64,000 nucleotides of DNA. It comes from Pseudomonadota bacterium (GTDB lineage Bacteria > Pseudomonadota > Alphaproteobacteria > Rhizobiales > Rhizobiaceae). This document shows positions 43,029 to 52,375 of the stretch, piece after piece; the stretch's first letter is position 1; every line of letters begins with the position of its first letter. The position numbers were made by a program, and so were the translations under genes. The stretch covers positions 9,783 through 73,782 of the forward strand of contig JAEXYH010000043.1 of the NCBI GenBank assembly GCA_023451735.1, read 5' to 3'. Below the pieces are notes generated by a model. That model was not told the DNA's origin. It did not search any database and was given only the letters and a program-made list of their open reading frames with translations.

Positions 43029-43975
43029 CAGCGTGGCCTCAGTCTTGGATCCAGCAGCGGATAGGAAAGGTCCACCAGCAGGTTGATGACGATGAAGAGC
43101 GTGGCGGTGAGCATGACGCCGGCCTGCACGAGCGTGTATTCGCGCCCGAGAACCGCATCGGTCAGCATCTGGCCGATGCCGGGCAGCGAGAAGACGGTTT
43201 CGGTCAGCACCGCGCCCTGCAGGATGCCGCCGAGCTGCAGGCCGATCATGGTGACGACGGGCATGGCGATGTTGCGCACGCCATGCACCCAGACGACCCG
43301 CCAGCGCGGCTCGCCCCTTGCCTTGGCGGCGGCAATGAAGGGCTGGTCCATCACGTCGATCAGCGAGGAGCGCGTGACGCGGACGATCATGCCGATGAAA
43401 TAGGTCGACAGCGTCAGCGCCGGCAGAGCCATGTGATACATGCCGAGCCCGAAATCCTGCCAGGGCGCGACAAAGCCCATGACGGGGAAGAGGCCGAACT
43501 GCACGGCCAGGAACCAGATCAGCACGATGCCGAGGAAGAAGGACGGAAAGGCCGTGCCGGTGAGCGCGAAGACGGCGATTACGGTATCCCAGATCGTGTC
43601 CTTGCGGATTGCGGAAATGACGCCGAGCGGGATGCCGACTGCGATCGCAAGCACTATGGAACAGAAGGTCAGCGTCAGGGTAACCGGCAAAGCTTCCAGA
43701 ACGACGAAATTGAAGATGTCGGCGCGGCTGACGAAGGACGTTCCCCAGTCGCCGATGATGAAATTGCCGAGCCATGCCAGATACTGGACGAGAAACGGTC
43801 GATCCAGACCCAGCTCGCTCTGCAGCGAATCGTAGCTTTCCTGCGAGAATTCCGAACCCAGCATCAGCATGACCGGGTCGCCCGGCGCCAGCTTCAGCAA
43901 GCTGAAGCTGGCAACCGAAACGATGAACAGAACGACCGCAGTCTGAAAGATTTTTGCGGCGGACTGTGCAAGCAT
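43028..43975 (-). CDS. Peptide-type ABC transporter permease, DppB-like (third importer)
   Basis: A 315-residue permease: MLAQSAAKIFQTAVVLFIV opening, GDWGTSFVSRADIF, the loop AAKARGEPRWRVVWVHGVRNIAMPVVTMIGLQLGG and the ending NLLVDLSYPLLDPRLRPR. Its ATG overlaps the stop codon of the binding-protein gene (TGATG), so expression is tightly coupled to it, unlike in the second importer, where a hairpin intervenes. Confidence 0.9.
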   Translation of the reverse strand: MLAQSAAKIFQTAVVLFIVSVASFSLLKLAPGDPVMLMLGSEFSQESYDSLQSELGLDRPFLVQYLAWLGNFIIGDWGTSFVSRADIFNFVVLEALPVTLTLTFCSIVLAIAVGIPLGVISAIRKDTIWDTVIAVFALTGTAFPSFFLGIVLIWFLAVQFGLFPVMGFVAPWQDFGLGMYHMALPALTLSTYFIGMIVRVTRSSLIDVMDQPFIAAAKARGEPRWRVVWVHGVRNIAMPVVTMIGLQLGGILQGAVLTETVFSLPGIGQMLTDAVLGREYTLVQAGVMLTATLFIVINLLVDLSYPLLDPRLRPR

Positions 43976-45597
43976 CAGGTGATGCTCACGCCATGCAGGT
44001 TCACGAGGTCGCAGGGGATATAGTTGAAGCCCTGCACCTTCTTGGAGAAGACCTTGTAGATCGGGATATGCGCCAGCATGGCGACTGGCGCTTCGTCCAT
44101 CAGGATGTCTTCGGCCTTGTGATACAGTGCCGCCCGTGTCGGCACGTCGATCGTGGTCGAGGCCTCGATGCAGGCCTTGTCGAATTCAGGGCTGGACCAG
44201 CCCCAGTAGTTCCATGAGCCGCCTGTCTTGAACTCCGGGAAAATCGTTTCCTCCGGGTCGAGGTCGGCGACCCAGTCGAAGTCGAGCATCTCGAAATTGC
44301 CGTCCTTCATGCGCTGCACCCAGGCGGCGGGTTCCAGCAGTTCCAGCTTCACCTTGATGCCGATCTGCGCCAGCATCGGCGCCACGACCTGCGCGACACG
44401 GGTGCCGACCGGGCCGCGTTCGGCCATGATATAGGTAACCTCGATCTCGCCCTGGTTGGCGGCCTTGGCGCGGAATTCCTTGGCCTTTGCAAGATCGAAG
44501 CGATGGCCGCGATCGGTCTTGGCGATATCGGGATCGTAATAGCCGGTCATTGGCGGCGAGATAGGACTGTAGGCCTGTTGGGCGAGGCCAAAATAGGCCT
44601 GTTTGACCAGCGTGTCGCGATCGATGGCGAAGGCGACTGCGCGGCGCAGGTTGACGTCATCGAACGGCGCCTTGCGGTTGTTCATGCCGACATAGGTGTA
44701 ATTGCCCTCGATCTCGCCATAAAGCGAAACCGTCGGGATCTTTTTCACCTGATTGACGAGCTGCATCGGGCAATCGGTCATGCCGTCGATCTGGCCGGAC
44801 ACGAGGGCGGCGACCGCCGTGCTCGCCTCGTCGATCAGCATGAAGGAGGCCTTCTGCAGTTTCGGCATGCCCTTTTCGAAATAGTCCGGGTTGGCTTCCA
44901 GCTCGATGGCATCGTTATCCTTCCAGCTGACGAACTTGAACGGGCCGGTGCCGACCGGGTTGCGACCGTAATCCATGCCGTATTTCGCGACAGCCGCCGG
45001 ACTGACAATGGTGCCGGCCCGGCCGGTCGAGCCGGTGAGCGCGACGGGCAGGAAGGCGTAAGGCTTGGTGAAACGCAGGCGCACGGTGAGCGGATCGACA
45101 ATATCTACCGCCTCCAGAAGTTCCAGCTTCCACGCGTGCGGGGAGGCGGGCTTGCCTTCCTTGACGCGTAGAAGAGAGAATTTGACCGCCTCGGCATCGC
45201 AGGGTGTGCCGTCGTGGAATTTCACGTCTGGATGCAGCTTGAAGACGTGGGTCTTGTCGTCCTCCAGATCCCAGGAGGCGGCGAGATCCGGCTCGAAACG
45301 CACGGCTTCGCCATCATAGGTGACCTTCAACAGGCCGTTGTGGATGTTGTTGATGATCTGAACGGCCGACAGGAAGAAGGTGAAATGCGGGTCGAGCGTG
45401 TCGATATGCTTGATCGCCGCGATGCGGATATGCCCCTTTTGCTGGGCAAGGCCCTGATCCGGCAGGAGCGTGGCGCCGGCCGCGGCGACAAGGCCGGCCC
45501 CCATGCCCTTCAGAAGTGTCCTTCGCCCGATCCGGGCCGTGATGCGTTCCTCGAGAATCCTGCGGTGGTCTTCGCTGCCAAGCAATTTCTTATTCAT
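43975..45597 (-). CDS. Peptide-type ABC transporter substrate-binding protein with Tat signal (third importer)
   Basis: A 540-residue family-5 binding protein. The N-terminus has a long n-region and a twin-arginine motif GRRTLLKGMGAGLVAAAGATLL, so export is probably by Tat. Core segments include IDTLDPHFTFFLS, LAASWDLEDDKTHVFKLHPDVKFHDGTPCDAEAV and RNPVGTGPFKFVSWK. It follows the DUF1348-like gene by 62 bases with no recognisable terminator, so read-through from the cyanate genes is possible. The gamma-glutamyltransferase at the operon end hints at a gamma-glutamyl peptide ligand. Confidence 0.9.
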   Translation of the reverse strand: MNKKLLGSEDHRRILEERITARIGRRTLLKGMGAGLVAAAGATLLPDQGLAQQKGHIRIAAIKHIDTLDPHFTFFLSAVQIINNIHNGLLKVTYDGEAVRFEPDLAASWDLEDDKTHVFKLHPDVKFHDGTPCDAEAVKFSLLRVKEGKPASPHAWKLELLEAVDIVDPLTVRLRFTKPYAFLPVALTGSTGRAGTIVSPAAVAKYGMDYGRNPVGTGPFKFVSWKDNDAIELEANPDYFEKGMPKLQKASFMLIDEASTAVAALVSGQIDGMTDCPMQLVNQVKKIPTVSLYGEIEGNYTYVGMNNRKAPFDDVNLRRAVAFAIDRDTLVKQAYFGLAQQAYSPISPPMTGYYDPDIAKTDRGHRFDLAKAKEFRAKAANQGEIEVTYIMAERGPVGTRVAQVVAPMLAQIGIKVKLELLEPAAWVQRMKDGNFEMLDFDWVADLDPEETIFPEFKTGGSWNYWGWSSPEFDKACIEASTTIDVPTRAALYHKAEDILMDEAPVAMLAHIPIYKVFSKKVQGFNYIPCDLVNLHGVSIT

Positions 45598-45659
45598 CGA
45601 AATTCCCCTTTTTGTTTATCAGGTGGTTCAGCGGTTCGTCCGGTCCGATCCCGTTTTCT

Positions 45660-46118
45660 TCAGAGATCGAGATCGGAAAGGCCGGGGTGATCGTCCGGCC
45701 GCCGCCCGAGCGGCCAGAAGAATTTCCGGTCTTTTTCCAGGATCGGCATGTCGTTGATCGAGGCGAAACGGCGGGCCATCAGGCCGTCCGCGGCAAACTC
45801 CCAGTTCTCGTTGCCGTAGGAGCGATACCAGTGGCCGCTGTCGTCATGCCATTCGTAGGCGAACCGCGCCGCGATGCGGTTGCCGTCGAAGGCCCAGAGT
45901 TCCTTGATCAGACGGTAATCGAGTTCCTTCGCCCATTTGCGGGTGAGGAAGGCGACGATCTGGGCCCGACCGACCGGAAATTCGGCGCGGTTGCGCCAGT
46001 GGCTGTCGGGCGTATAGACCAACGAGACGCGCTCGGGATCGCGGCTGTTCCAGCCGTCCTCGGCCATGCGCACCTTGGCGATGGCCGTCTCGCGGGTGAA
46101 AGGCGGTATGATGCTCAT
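45660..46118 (-). CDS. DUF1348/NTF2-like small protein in the cyanate operon
   Basis: A 152-residue protein of the SnoaL/NTF2-like fold, DUF1348 type. Typical features are AEDGWNSRDPERVSLVYTPDSHWRNR at the start, RIAARFAYEWHDDSGHWYRSYGNENWEF in the middle and LGRRPDDHPGLSDLDL near the C-terminus. The start at 46118 gives the family N-terminus; longer starts overlap cynS. It lies 14 bases after cynS. Its biochemical function is unknown in general; its place here suggests a link to cyanate or related nitrogen metabolism. Confidence 0.82.
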   Translation of the reverse strand: MSIIPPFTRETAIAKVRMAEDGWNSRDPERVSLVYTPDSHWRNRAEFPVGRAQIVAFLTRKWAKELDYRLIKELWAFDGNRIAARFAYEWHDDSGHWYRSYGNENWEFAADGLMARRFASINDMPILEKDRKFFWPLGRRPDDHPGLSDLDL

Positions 46119-46132
46119 CGCGCTTTCTCCGC

Positions 46133-46615
46133 TCACTCCTCGCGATAGCCGTATTCCGGCACGTTGCCGTTGGCGCCGTAATATTTGTAGGGCAGGAACT
46201 TGCCGGACATGGTGAATTTGACGCGGTCGCCCTTCGGGTTCGCCACCCGCTCGATCTGCATGTCGAAATCGATCGCCGACATGATGCCGTCGCCATATTC
46301 TTCCTCGATCAGCGCCTTCCATGCGGGGCCATTGACCATGACCAGTTCATAGAAGCGGTAGATCAAAGGATCGGTCGGCGGCATCGGCGAGCCGCGCATC
46401 GGCGTCTCGTTGAGCATGCGGATTTCGGACGGTGTGAGCCCGAAAAGCTCGCCGGCATTTTCCGCCTGCGGTTTTGTCAGCTTCATCTGGCCGAGAATGG
46501 CGCCGACGATCAGAACCTCGGAATAACCGCCGATTTTTTCGCAGATATGTTTCCAGCTCCAGCCGTTGTCCCGCTTGATGTCGAGCAGCTTTTCGGTGAG
46601 GTCGGCACGTTTCAT
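46133..46615 (-). CDS. cynS: Cyanate hydratase (cyanase)
   Basis: A 160-residue cyanase, which converts cyanate and bicarbonate to ammonia and carbon dioxide. The N-terminal helical domain (LTEKLLDIKRDNGWSWKHICEKIGG) is followed by the catalytic domain. Arg87, Glu90 and Ser113 (in YRFYELV and GIMSAIDF) have the same spacing as Arg96, Glu99 and Ser122 of the E. coli enzyme. The C-terminal FTMSGKFLPYKYYG is the conserved oligomerisation segment. It sits 35 bases after the importer ATPase in a sigma-54-type operon, which fits use of cyanate as a nitrogen source. Length and residues indicate an active enzyme. Confidence 0.96.
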   Translation of the reverse strand: MKRADLTEKLLDIKRDNGWSWKHICEKIGGYSEVLIVGAILGQMKLTKPQAENAGELFGLTPSEIRMLNETPMRGSPMPPTDPLIYRFYELVMVNGPAWKALIEEEYGDGIMSAIDFDMQIERVANPKGDRVKFTMSGKFLPYKYYGANGNVPEYGYREE

Positions 46616-46650
46616 GTTGGTCTCCTGTGGGAATGCGAAATGTCTGGCGG

Positions 46651-47547
46651 TCAGCGTCCGCGTGCGATGGAGGAGAGGGGAGCGCCCTCTTCCGCTGCTG
46701 CACGCGGGACGACGACCGGCACGCGGCGCGGATCGTGCGCAGTGCCGGATGCGGCAAAACTCTTGCTGCGGGTGATGAGGAAATCGATGATGTGGTTGCG
46801 CACGGCGTAATAATCGGCGTGGCGATGCAGATCGACGCGCGACCGCTGTTTCGGCAGCGGGTTCTCCACCACTTCGGCCACGACCGCATGCGGCCCGTTG
46901 CTCATCAGAAAGATCTTGTCGGCGAGATAGATCGCCTCATCGACGTCATGGGTGATCATGAACGAGGTCTGCCCGGTCTCGTCACAGATGCGGCGAACCT
47001 CGTCCTGCAATGTGCCGCGGGTCAGCGCGTCGAGCGCCGAAAACGGCTCGTCCATCAGCAGCATCTTGGGCGTGATCGACAATGCGCGGGCAATGCCGAC
47101 GCGTTGCTTCATGCCGCCGGAGAGTTCCGAGGGCCGCTTGTTTTCCGAACCGGACAGGCCGACCAGATCGACGAATTTCTGCGCATGGGCGCGGATGTCC
47201 GACCGGCTCCATTTCGGCCAGCGGGAGGAAACGGCATAGGCGACATTGCCGATCACCGTCATCCACGGCAGCAGCGCATGGCTCTGGAAGATCACGGCGC
47301 GGTCGAGGCTGGGGCCGGTCACCGCCTGTCCATCGACAATGACAGTGCCCTCGTTCGGCGCTTCCAGACCGGCCAGAATATTGAGCACGGTGGTTTTGCC
47401 GCAGCCGGAATGGCCGATCACGCACCCGAATTCGCCACGATCGAGCGACAGCCAGAGGTCTTCGAAAATGGTGGTAGGCGATGCCGATCCCTTGGCCGGA
47501 TAGCGACGGGCAATGCCTTCGATGGAAATGAATTTGGCCATCGGCAT
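46651..47547 (-). CDS. Nitrate/cyanate/taurine-type ABC transporter ATPase
   Basis: A 298-residue ATPase of the NrtD/SsuB/TauB group: Walker A GHSGCGKTT, DRAVIFQSHALLPWMTVIGNV, signature LSGGMKQRVGIARAL, Walker B LLMDEPFSALDALTR and MITHDVDEAIYLADKI. The start at 47547 is favoured because its ATG overlaps the permease stop; a Met two codons later is also possible. The C-terminal tail of about 40 residues (KSFAASGTAHDPRRV) is longer than the core requires. Position before cynS points to cyanate as the likely substrate, while nitrate cannot be excluded. Confidence 0.9.
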   Translation of the reverse strand: MPMAKFISIEGIARRYPAKGSASPTTIFEDLWLSLDRGEFGCVIGHSGCGKTTVLNILAGLEAPNEGTVIVDGQAVTGPSLDRAVIFQSHALLPWMTVIGNVAYAVSSRWPKWSRSDIRAHAQKFVDLVGLSGSENKRPSELSGGMKQRVGIARALSITPKMLLMDEPFSALDALTRGTLQDEVRRICDETGQTSFMITHDVDEAIYLADKIFLMSNGPHAVVAEVVENPLPKQRSRVDLHRHADYYAVRNHIIDFLITRSKSFAASGTAHDPRRVPVVVPRAAAEEGAPLSSIARGR

Positions 47548-48386
47548 CACTCCGGAAATGTCACGAGACGGGTCAAGCGGCCCAGCACCTGATCGAACAG
47601 CATGCCGACGATGCCGATCACCAGAATGGCGATGATGACATTGGTGATCGACAGGTTGTTCCACTCGTTCCAGACGAAATAACCGATGCCGGTGCCGCCA
47701 ACGAGCATTTCGGCGGCAACGATGACCAGCCAGGCGATGCCGATCGAGATCCGCATGCCGGTGAGGATGGTCGGGGCGGCGGCCGGCAGGATGATGGTGA
47801 AGGCGCGCCTCAGCGCGCCGACCTCCAGCGTGCGGGCGACGTTGATCCATTCCTTGCGCACGGCGGCCACGCCGAAGGCGGTGTTGATCAGCATCGGCCA
47901 GATGGCGCAGATGAAGATCACGAAGATGGCCGAGATCGCCGAATCCTTGATCGTGTAGAGCGCGAGCGGCATCCAGGCGAGCGGGGAGATCGGTTTCAGC
48001 ACCTGGATGAACGGATCGACGGCGCGGCTGACCAGCGGCGACATGCCGATCAGGAAGCCGAGCGGGATCGCCACGATGACGGCCAGCAGATAGCCGAAAA
48101 GGACGCGGGCGACCGAATAGGCGAGCTGGATGCCCAGCCCCTTGTCGTTGGGGCCGTTGTCATAGAACGGGTCCTTGAGGTGGTTCCAGAGGGCCGCGCC
48201 GACATCCATCGGCCCCGGCAGCGCCGATTTTCCGGTCGTCGCCGTCAGGCCCATCAGCTTGGCATATTCCGGGTCCATCTCCGCCGTCTGGCCGGTTCCC
48301 ATGGTGGAGAACTGCCAGAGCGACAGGAAGACCGCGAGGATGAGGACCGACAGCAGTCCCGCCCTGATCGTCAATGATGTCTGCAC
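47547..48386 (-). CDS. Nitrate/cyanate/taurine-type ABC transporter permease
   Basis: A 279-residue inner-membrane permease of the NrtB/SsuC type. It begins with a membrane segment (IRAGLLSVLILAVFLSLWQF), then a periplasmic stretch, YLLAVIVAIPLGFLIGMSPLVSRAVDPFIQVLKPISPLAWMPLALY, and the EAA-type loop NVARTLEVGALRRAFTIILPAAAPTILTG. It lies directly after the binding-protein gene with no spacer and overlaps the ATPase by one base. Confidence 0.9.
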   Translation of the reverse strand: MQTSLTIRAGLLSVLILAVFLSLWQFSTMGTGQTAEMDPEYAKLMGLTATTGKSALPGPMDVGAALWNHLKDPFYDNGPNDKGLGIQLAYSVARVLFGYLLAVIVAIPLGFLIGMSPLVSRAVDPFIQVLKPISPLAWMPLALYTIKDSAISAIFVIFICAIWPMLINTAFGVAAVRKEWINVARTLEVGALRRAFTIILPAAAPTILTGMRISIGIAWLVIVAAEMLVGGTGIGYFVWNEWNNLSITNVIIAILVIGIVGMLFDQVLGRLTRLVTFPE

Positions 48387-49760
48387 TTAACCGGCCTTCC
48401 TGATCGGGAAGCTGTCGAGATAGGCCTGCGGCTCGGCGGGATCGAAGGTCTTGCCCATGACGACGAAGGTCTTGGTGGTTTCCTTCGGCGCCGGCATGCC
48501 CACTTCAGCCATCAGCTTGGCCGTATCGGTGGCGAGGAACACTTCGTTGGCGATGGCCGCGTAATCGACATCACCCTTGATCTGCCCCCAGCGTTTCATT
48601 TGGGTCATGATCCAAACGGCGAAGGACTGCCATGGGAACGGGTCGAAATCGATCCGGTTCGGCTGCTGCACGACCTTGCCGAGACCATCCGCAAACGTGC
48701 CGGTGAGAATCTGTTCGAGCACCGTTTCCGGCTGGTTCAGGTAATTGGCCGGTGCAATCGCGGTGGCGATTTCCTTGCGGTTTTTTGGATCATGCGCATA
48801 GGCCGTGGCGGAAATGATCGACCGCAGCAGGGCCGCATAGGTGTTCGGCATTTCGCTGATGAACTGTTTCGAGGCGGCGAAGGCGCAGCAGGGATGCCCC
48901 TCCCAGATATCCTTCGTCAGGATATGGATGAAGCCGACGCCGTCATAGACGGCACGCTGGTTCATCGGGTCGGGTCCGAGAAAACCGTCAATGTTTTCGG
49001 CGCGCAGATTCGCCACCATTTCCGGCGGCGGCACGGCGCGGATCTGCACGTCGGTATCGGGATCGATGCCATGCTCCGCCAAGTAATAACGCAGCAGGTA
49101 ATTGTGCATGGAATAATCGAACGGAACGGCGAACTTGAAACCCTTCCAGTCCTTCGGGTCGCGCCGGTCCTTGTGCTTCAGTGCAAGGGTGATCGCCTGA
49201 CCGTTGATGTTTTCGATCGCCGGCGCCGCATAAGGCTGCGGGTTGGAGCCGAGGCCCATGGTGATGGCGAGCGGCATGGGCGACAGCATGTGCGCAGCGT
49301 CATATTCGTTGTTAAGCGTCTTGTCGCGGATGACCGCCCAGCCGGCCGTCTTGATCACCTGAACGTCGAGCCCCTGCTTCTCGTAGAAGCCCATGGGCGC
49401 AGCCATGATGATCGGCGTGGCGCAAGTGATCGGGATGAAGCCGACATTGAGCTTTGTCTTTTCCAGAGGTCCGGTTTGCGCAAAGGCCTCGGTCGCAGTG
49501 GCCAATGGAAAAAACTGGGAGATGGCTGCCACGGCGGTGGCGGTGCCTGCAGCCTTCAGAAACGTCCGGCGTGAAACGTCGCTCGGGAACATCGCCCGCA
49601 GCACTGCGGAGGCGACGACATTTTCGTAAAGCTTTTCCTCGTCATCGGTCACCTCCGTGGCCCGTAGTGCTGAGGCGTGTTCCTGCTCGCTGCGGTGTCG
49701 GCCACAACTGCAGCCAGAAGATGACAGAATGGTCTTTGCGCTAAATGGATTATCGAACAT
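48387..49760 (-). CDS. Nitrate/cyanate-type ABC transporter substrate-binding protein (NrtA/CynA-like)
   Basis: A 457-residue binding protein of the NrtA/CmpA family. A cytosolic-looking head of about 60 residues has the cysteine-histidine motif CSCGRHRSEQEH (17-28) and precedes a twin-arginine signal SRRTFLKAAGTATAVAAI (63-80). The mature part has LNVGFIPITCATPIIMAAPMGFYEKQGLDV, the NrtA_N-type fold and VPFDYSMHNYLLRYYLAEHG. It is the first gene of the minus-strand run, 33 bases downstream of a sigma-54 promoter. Export through Tat, after folding, would fit the long head, whose metal-like motif is unusual for a transported protein. Confidence 0.92.
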   Translation of the reverse strand: MFDNPFSAKTILSSSGCSCGRHRSEQEHASALRATEVTDDEEKLYENVVASAVLRAMFPSDVSRRTFLKAAGTATAVAAISQFFPLATATEAFAQTGPLEKTKLNVGFIPITCATPIIMAAPMGFYEKQGLDVQVIKTAGWAVIRDKTLNNEYDAAHMLSPMPLAITMGLGSNPQPYAAPAIENINGQAITLALKHKDRRDPKDWKGFKFAVPFDYSMHNYLLRYYLAEHGIDPDTDVQIRAVPPPEMVANLRAENIDGFLGPDPMNQRAVYDGVGFIHILTKDIWEGHPCCAFAASKQFISEMPNTYAALLRSIISATAYAHDPKNRKEIATAIAPANYLNQPETVLEQILTGTFADGLGKVVQQPNRIDFDPFPWQSFAVWIMTQMKRWGQIKGDVDYAAIANEVFLATDTAKLMAEVGMPAPKETTKTFVVMGKTFDPAEPQAYLDSFPIRKAG

Positions 49761-49792
49761 GGCAGCCGTTCCCCTTTTTATGAGAACGGTAT

Positions 49793-49808
49793 TGCAAAGG
49801 CCGTGCCA
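49793..49808 (-). promoter_or_regulatory. Sigma-54 (-24/-12) promoter of the cyanate operon
   Basis: On the minus strand the sequence TGGCACGGCCTTTGCA matches the RpoN consensus TGGCAC-N5-TTGCA fully, with GG and GC at the required 10-base spacing. Transcription would start about 22 bases before the binding-protein ATG at 49760. A GAFTGA-bearing activator gene is divergent just upstream, which strongly supports the call. Confidence 0.88.
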
Positions 49809-49867
49809 GAACGACTGAGAGGCCTAATACCCCGCAAATCCAAGCAACAGGCTCACTTGATGGTTCA

Positions 49868-49918
49868 CGATATCTCGTTATAAACGAAATATCGTTGTTT
49901 TGATTTACGAGATTTCGT
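49868..49918. promoter_or_regulatory. Palindromic upstream activator sites for the sigma-54 activator
   Basis: CGATATCTCGTT and AACGAAATATCG (49868-49894) form a near-perfect palindrome with one mismatch. A second overlapping site, ACGAGATTTCGT, occupies 49907-49918. Both use the half-sites ATCTCGT or ATTTCGT, four copies in all. They lie 60-110 bases upstream of the -24 element, a usual enhancer distance, and the second touches the activator start codon, which would allow autoregulation. Confidence 0.7.
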
Positions 49919-51775
<1,857 letters not shown>

Positions 51776-51781
51776 AAAGCA

Positions 51782-51825
51782 CCGCTTGCAAAGCGGCCAC
51801 GTGACTATGGCTTGCCTGCGGCAAG
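51782..51825 (+). terminator. Two consecutive hairpins after the sigma-54 activator gene
   Basis: CCGCTT-GCA-AAGCGG (51782-51796) and CTTGCC-TGC-GGCAAG (51811-51825) are perfect six-base stems with three-base loops, starting 7 bases past the stop codon. Neither has a clear T run. The rest of the gap to 51979 shows no gene. Confidence 0.55.
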
Positions 51826-51979
51826 GGCTGCTATCGTTCCAAAATTGAGCTTAGGGCCAAGCGGATGTTCCAGTTATGTCGGTGAATGTGATGTAATATG
51901 GTTTCTGGGTAAATATGGTCTGTGTCGAGAGGTCGATTTCTTTCAAGATCTTCGAGATGATTAAGGCTGACAAGTACAA

Positions 51980-52363
51980 TCATTCGCGCAAAGCCTGCTG
52001 TCTGATCTGCTGAATGGCATTGTTGAAACCCTTCGGCGTGCCGCTGGAACCCGCCAGCTTGCCGACTTTGACCTGATCGATGAGCTTGCCTATCACCACC
52101 CTCGGCACGGCGGCCGCGAAGGCTCGTTGGAGTTCGAGGGACCGGGGGACGTGCGCATGCGGCGTCACCGTAACGGCGATGATGACGCCGTCCTTGAGGC
52201 TTGTTTTGACGGTGATGTGCGATGGCTGGCCGCCGTATTCTCCTGTCGCCGTGTACACCCCGTCTGCATATCGTGCAGATCGGGCACCTTGCGCTTCCGC
52301 CGGGCCCGCAACGCTTATTGTCAGAACGGTGGTCAGGAGAACATTCCTCGTCTGGTTATGCAT
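51980..52363 (-). CDS. Exported FMN-binding-domain protein, probable ApbE substrate
   Basis: A 127-residue protein with a Sec signal peptide (cleavage near AEAQ, residue 25) and one FMN-binding domain (ARYADGVYTATGEYGGQPSHITVKTSLKDGVIIAVTVTP). The C-terminal AGSSGTPKGF (104-113) is where related domains carry the S/T-G-A-T motif whose threonine receives FMN covalently; Thr109 is the candidate, though the motif is not a full match. The ApbE gene that would do this lies 12 bases upstream in the same operon. It is likely a small periplasmic electron carrier. It is the last gene of the minus-strand redox operon. Confidence 0.85.
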   Translation of the reverse strand: MHNQTRNVLLTTVLTISVAGPAEAQGARSARYADGVYTATGEYGGQPSHITVKTSLKDGVIIAVTVTPHAHVPRSLELQRAFAAAVPRVVIGKLIDQVKVGKLAGSSGTPKGFNNAIQQIRQQALRE

Positions 52364-52375
52364 CGTGGCCCTTTC

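Noticed and set aside
45598..45659. Possible terminator between the DUF1348-like gene and the third importer
   Set aside because: No stem of useful length followed by a T run could be found, so the genes were treated as possibly co-transcribed.
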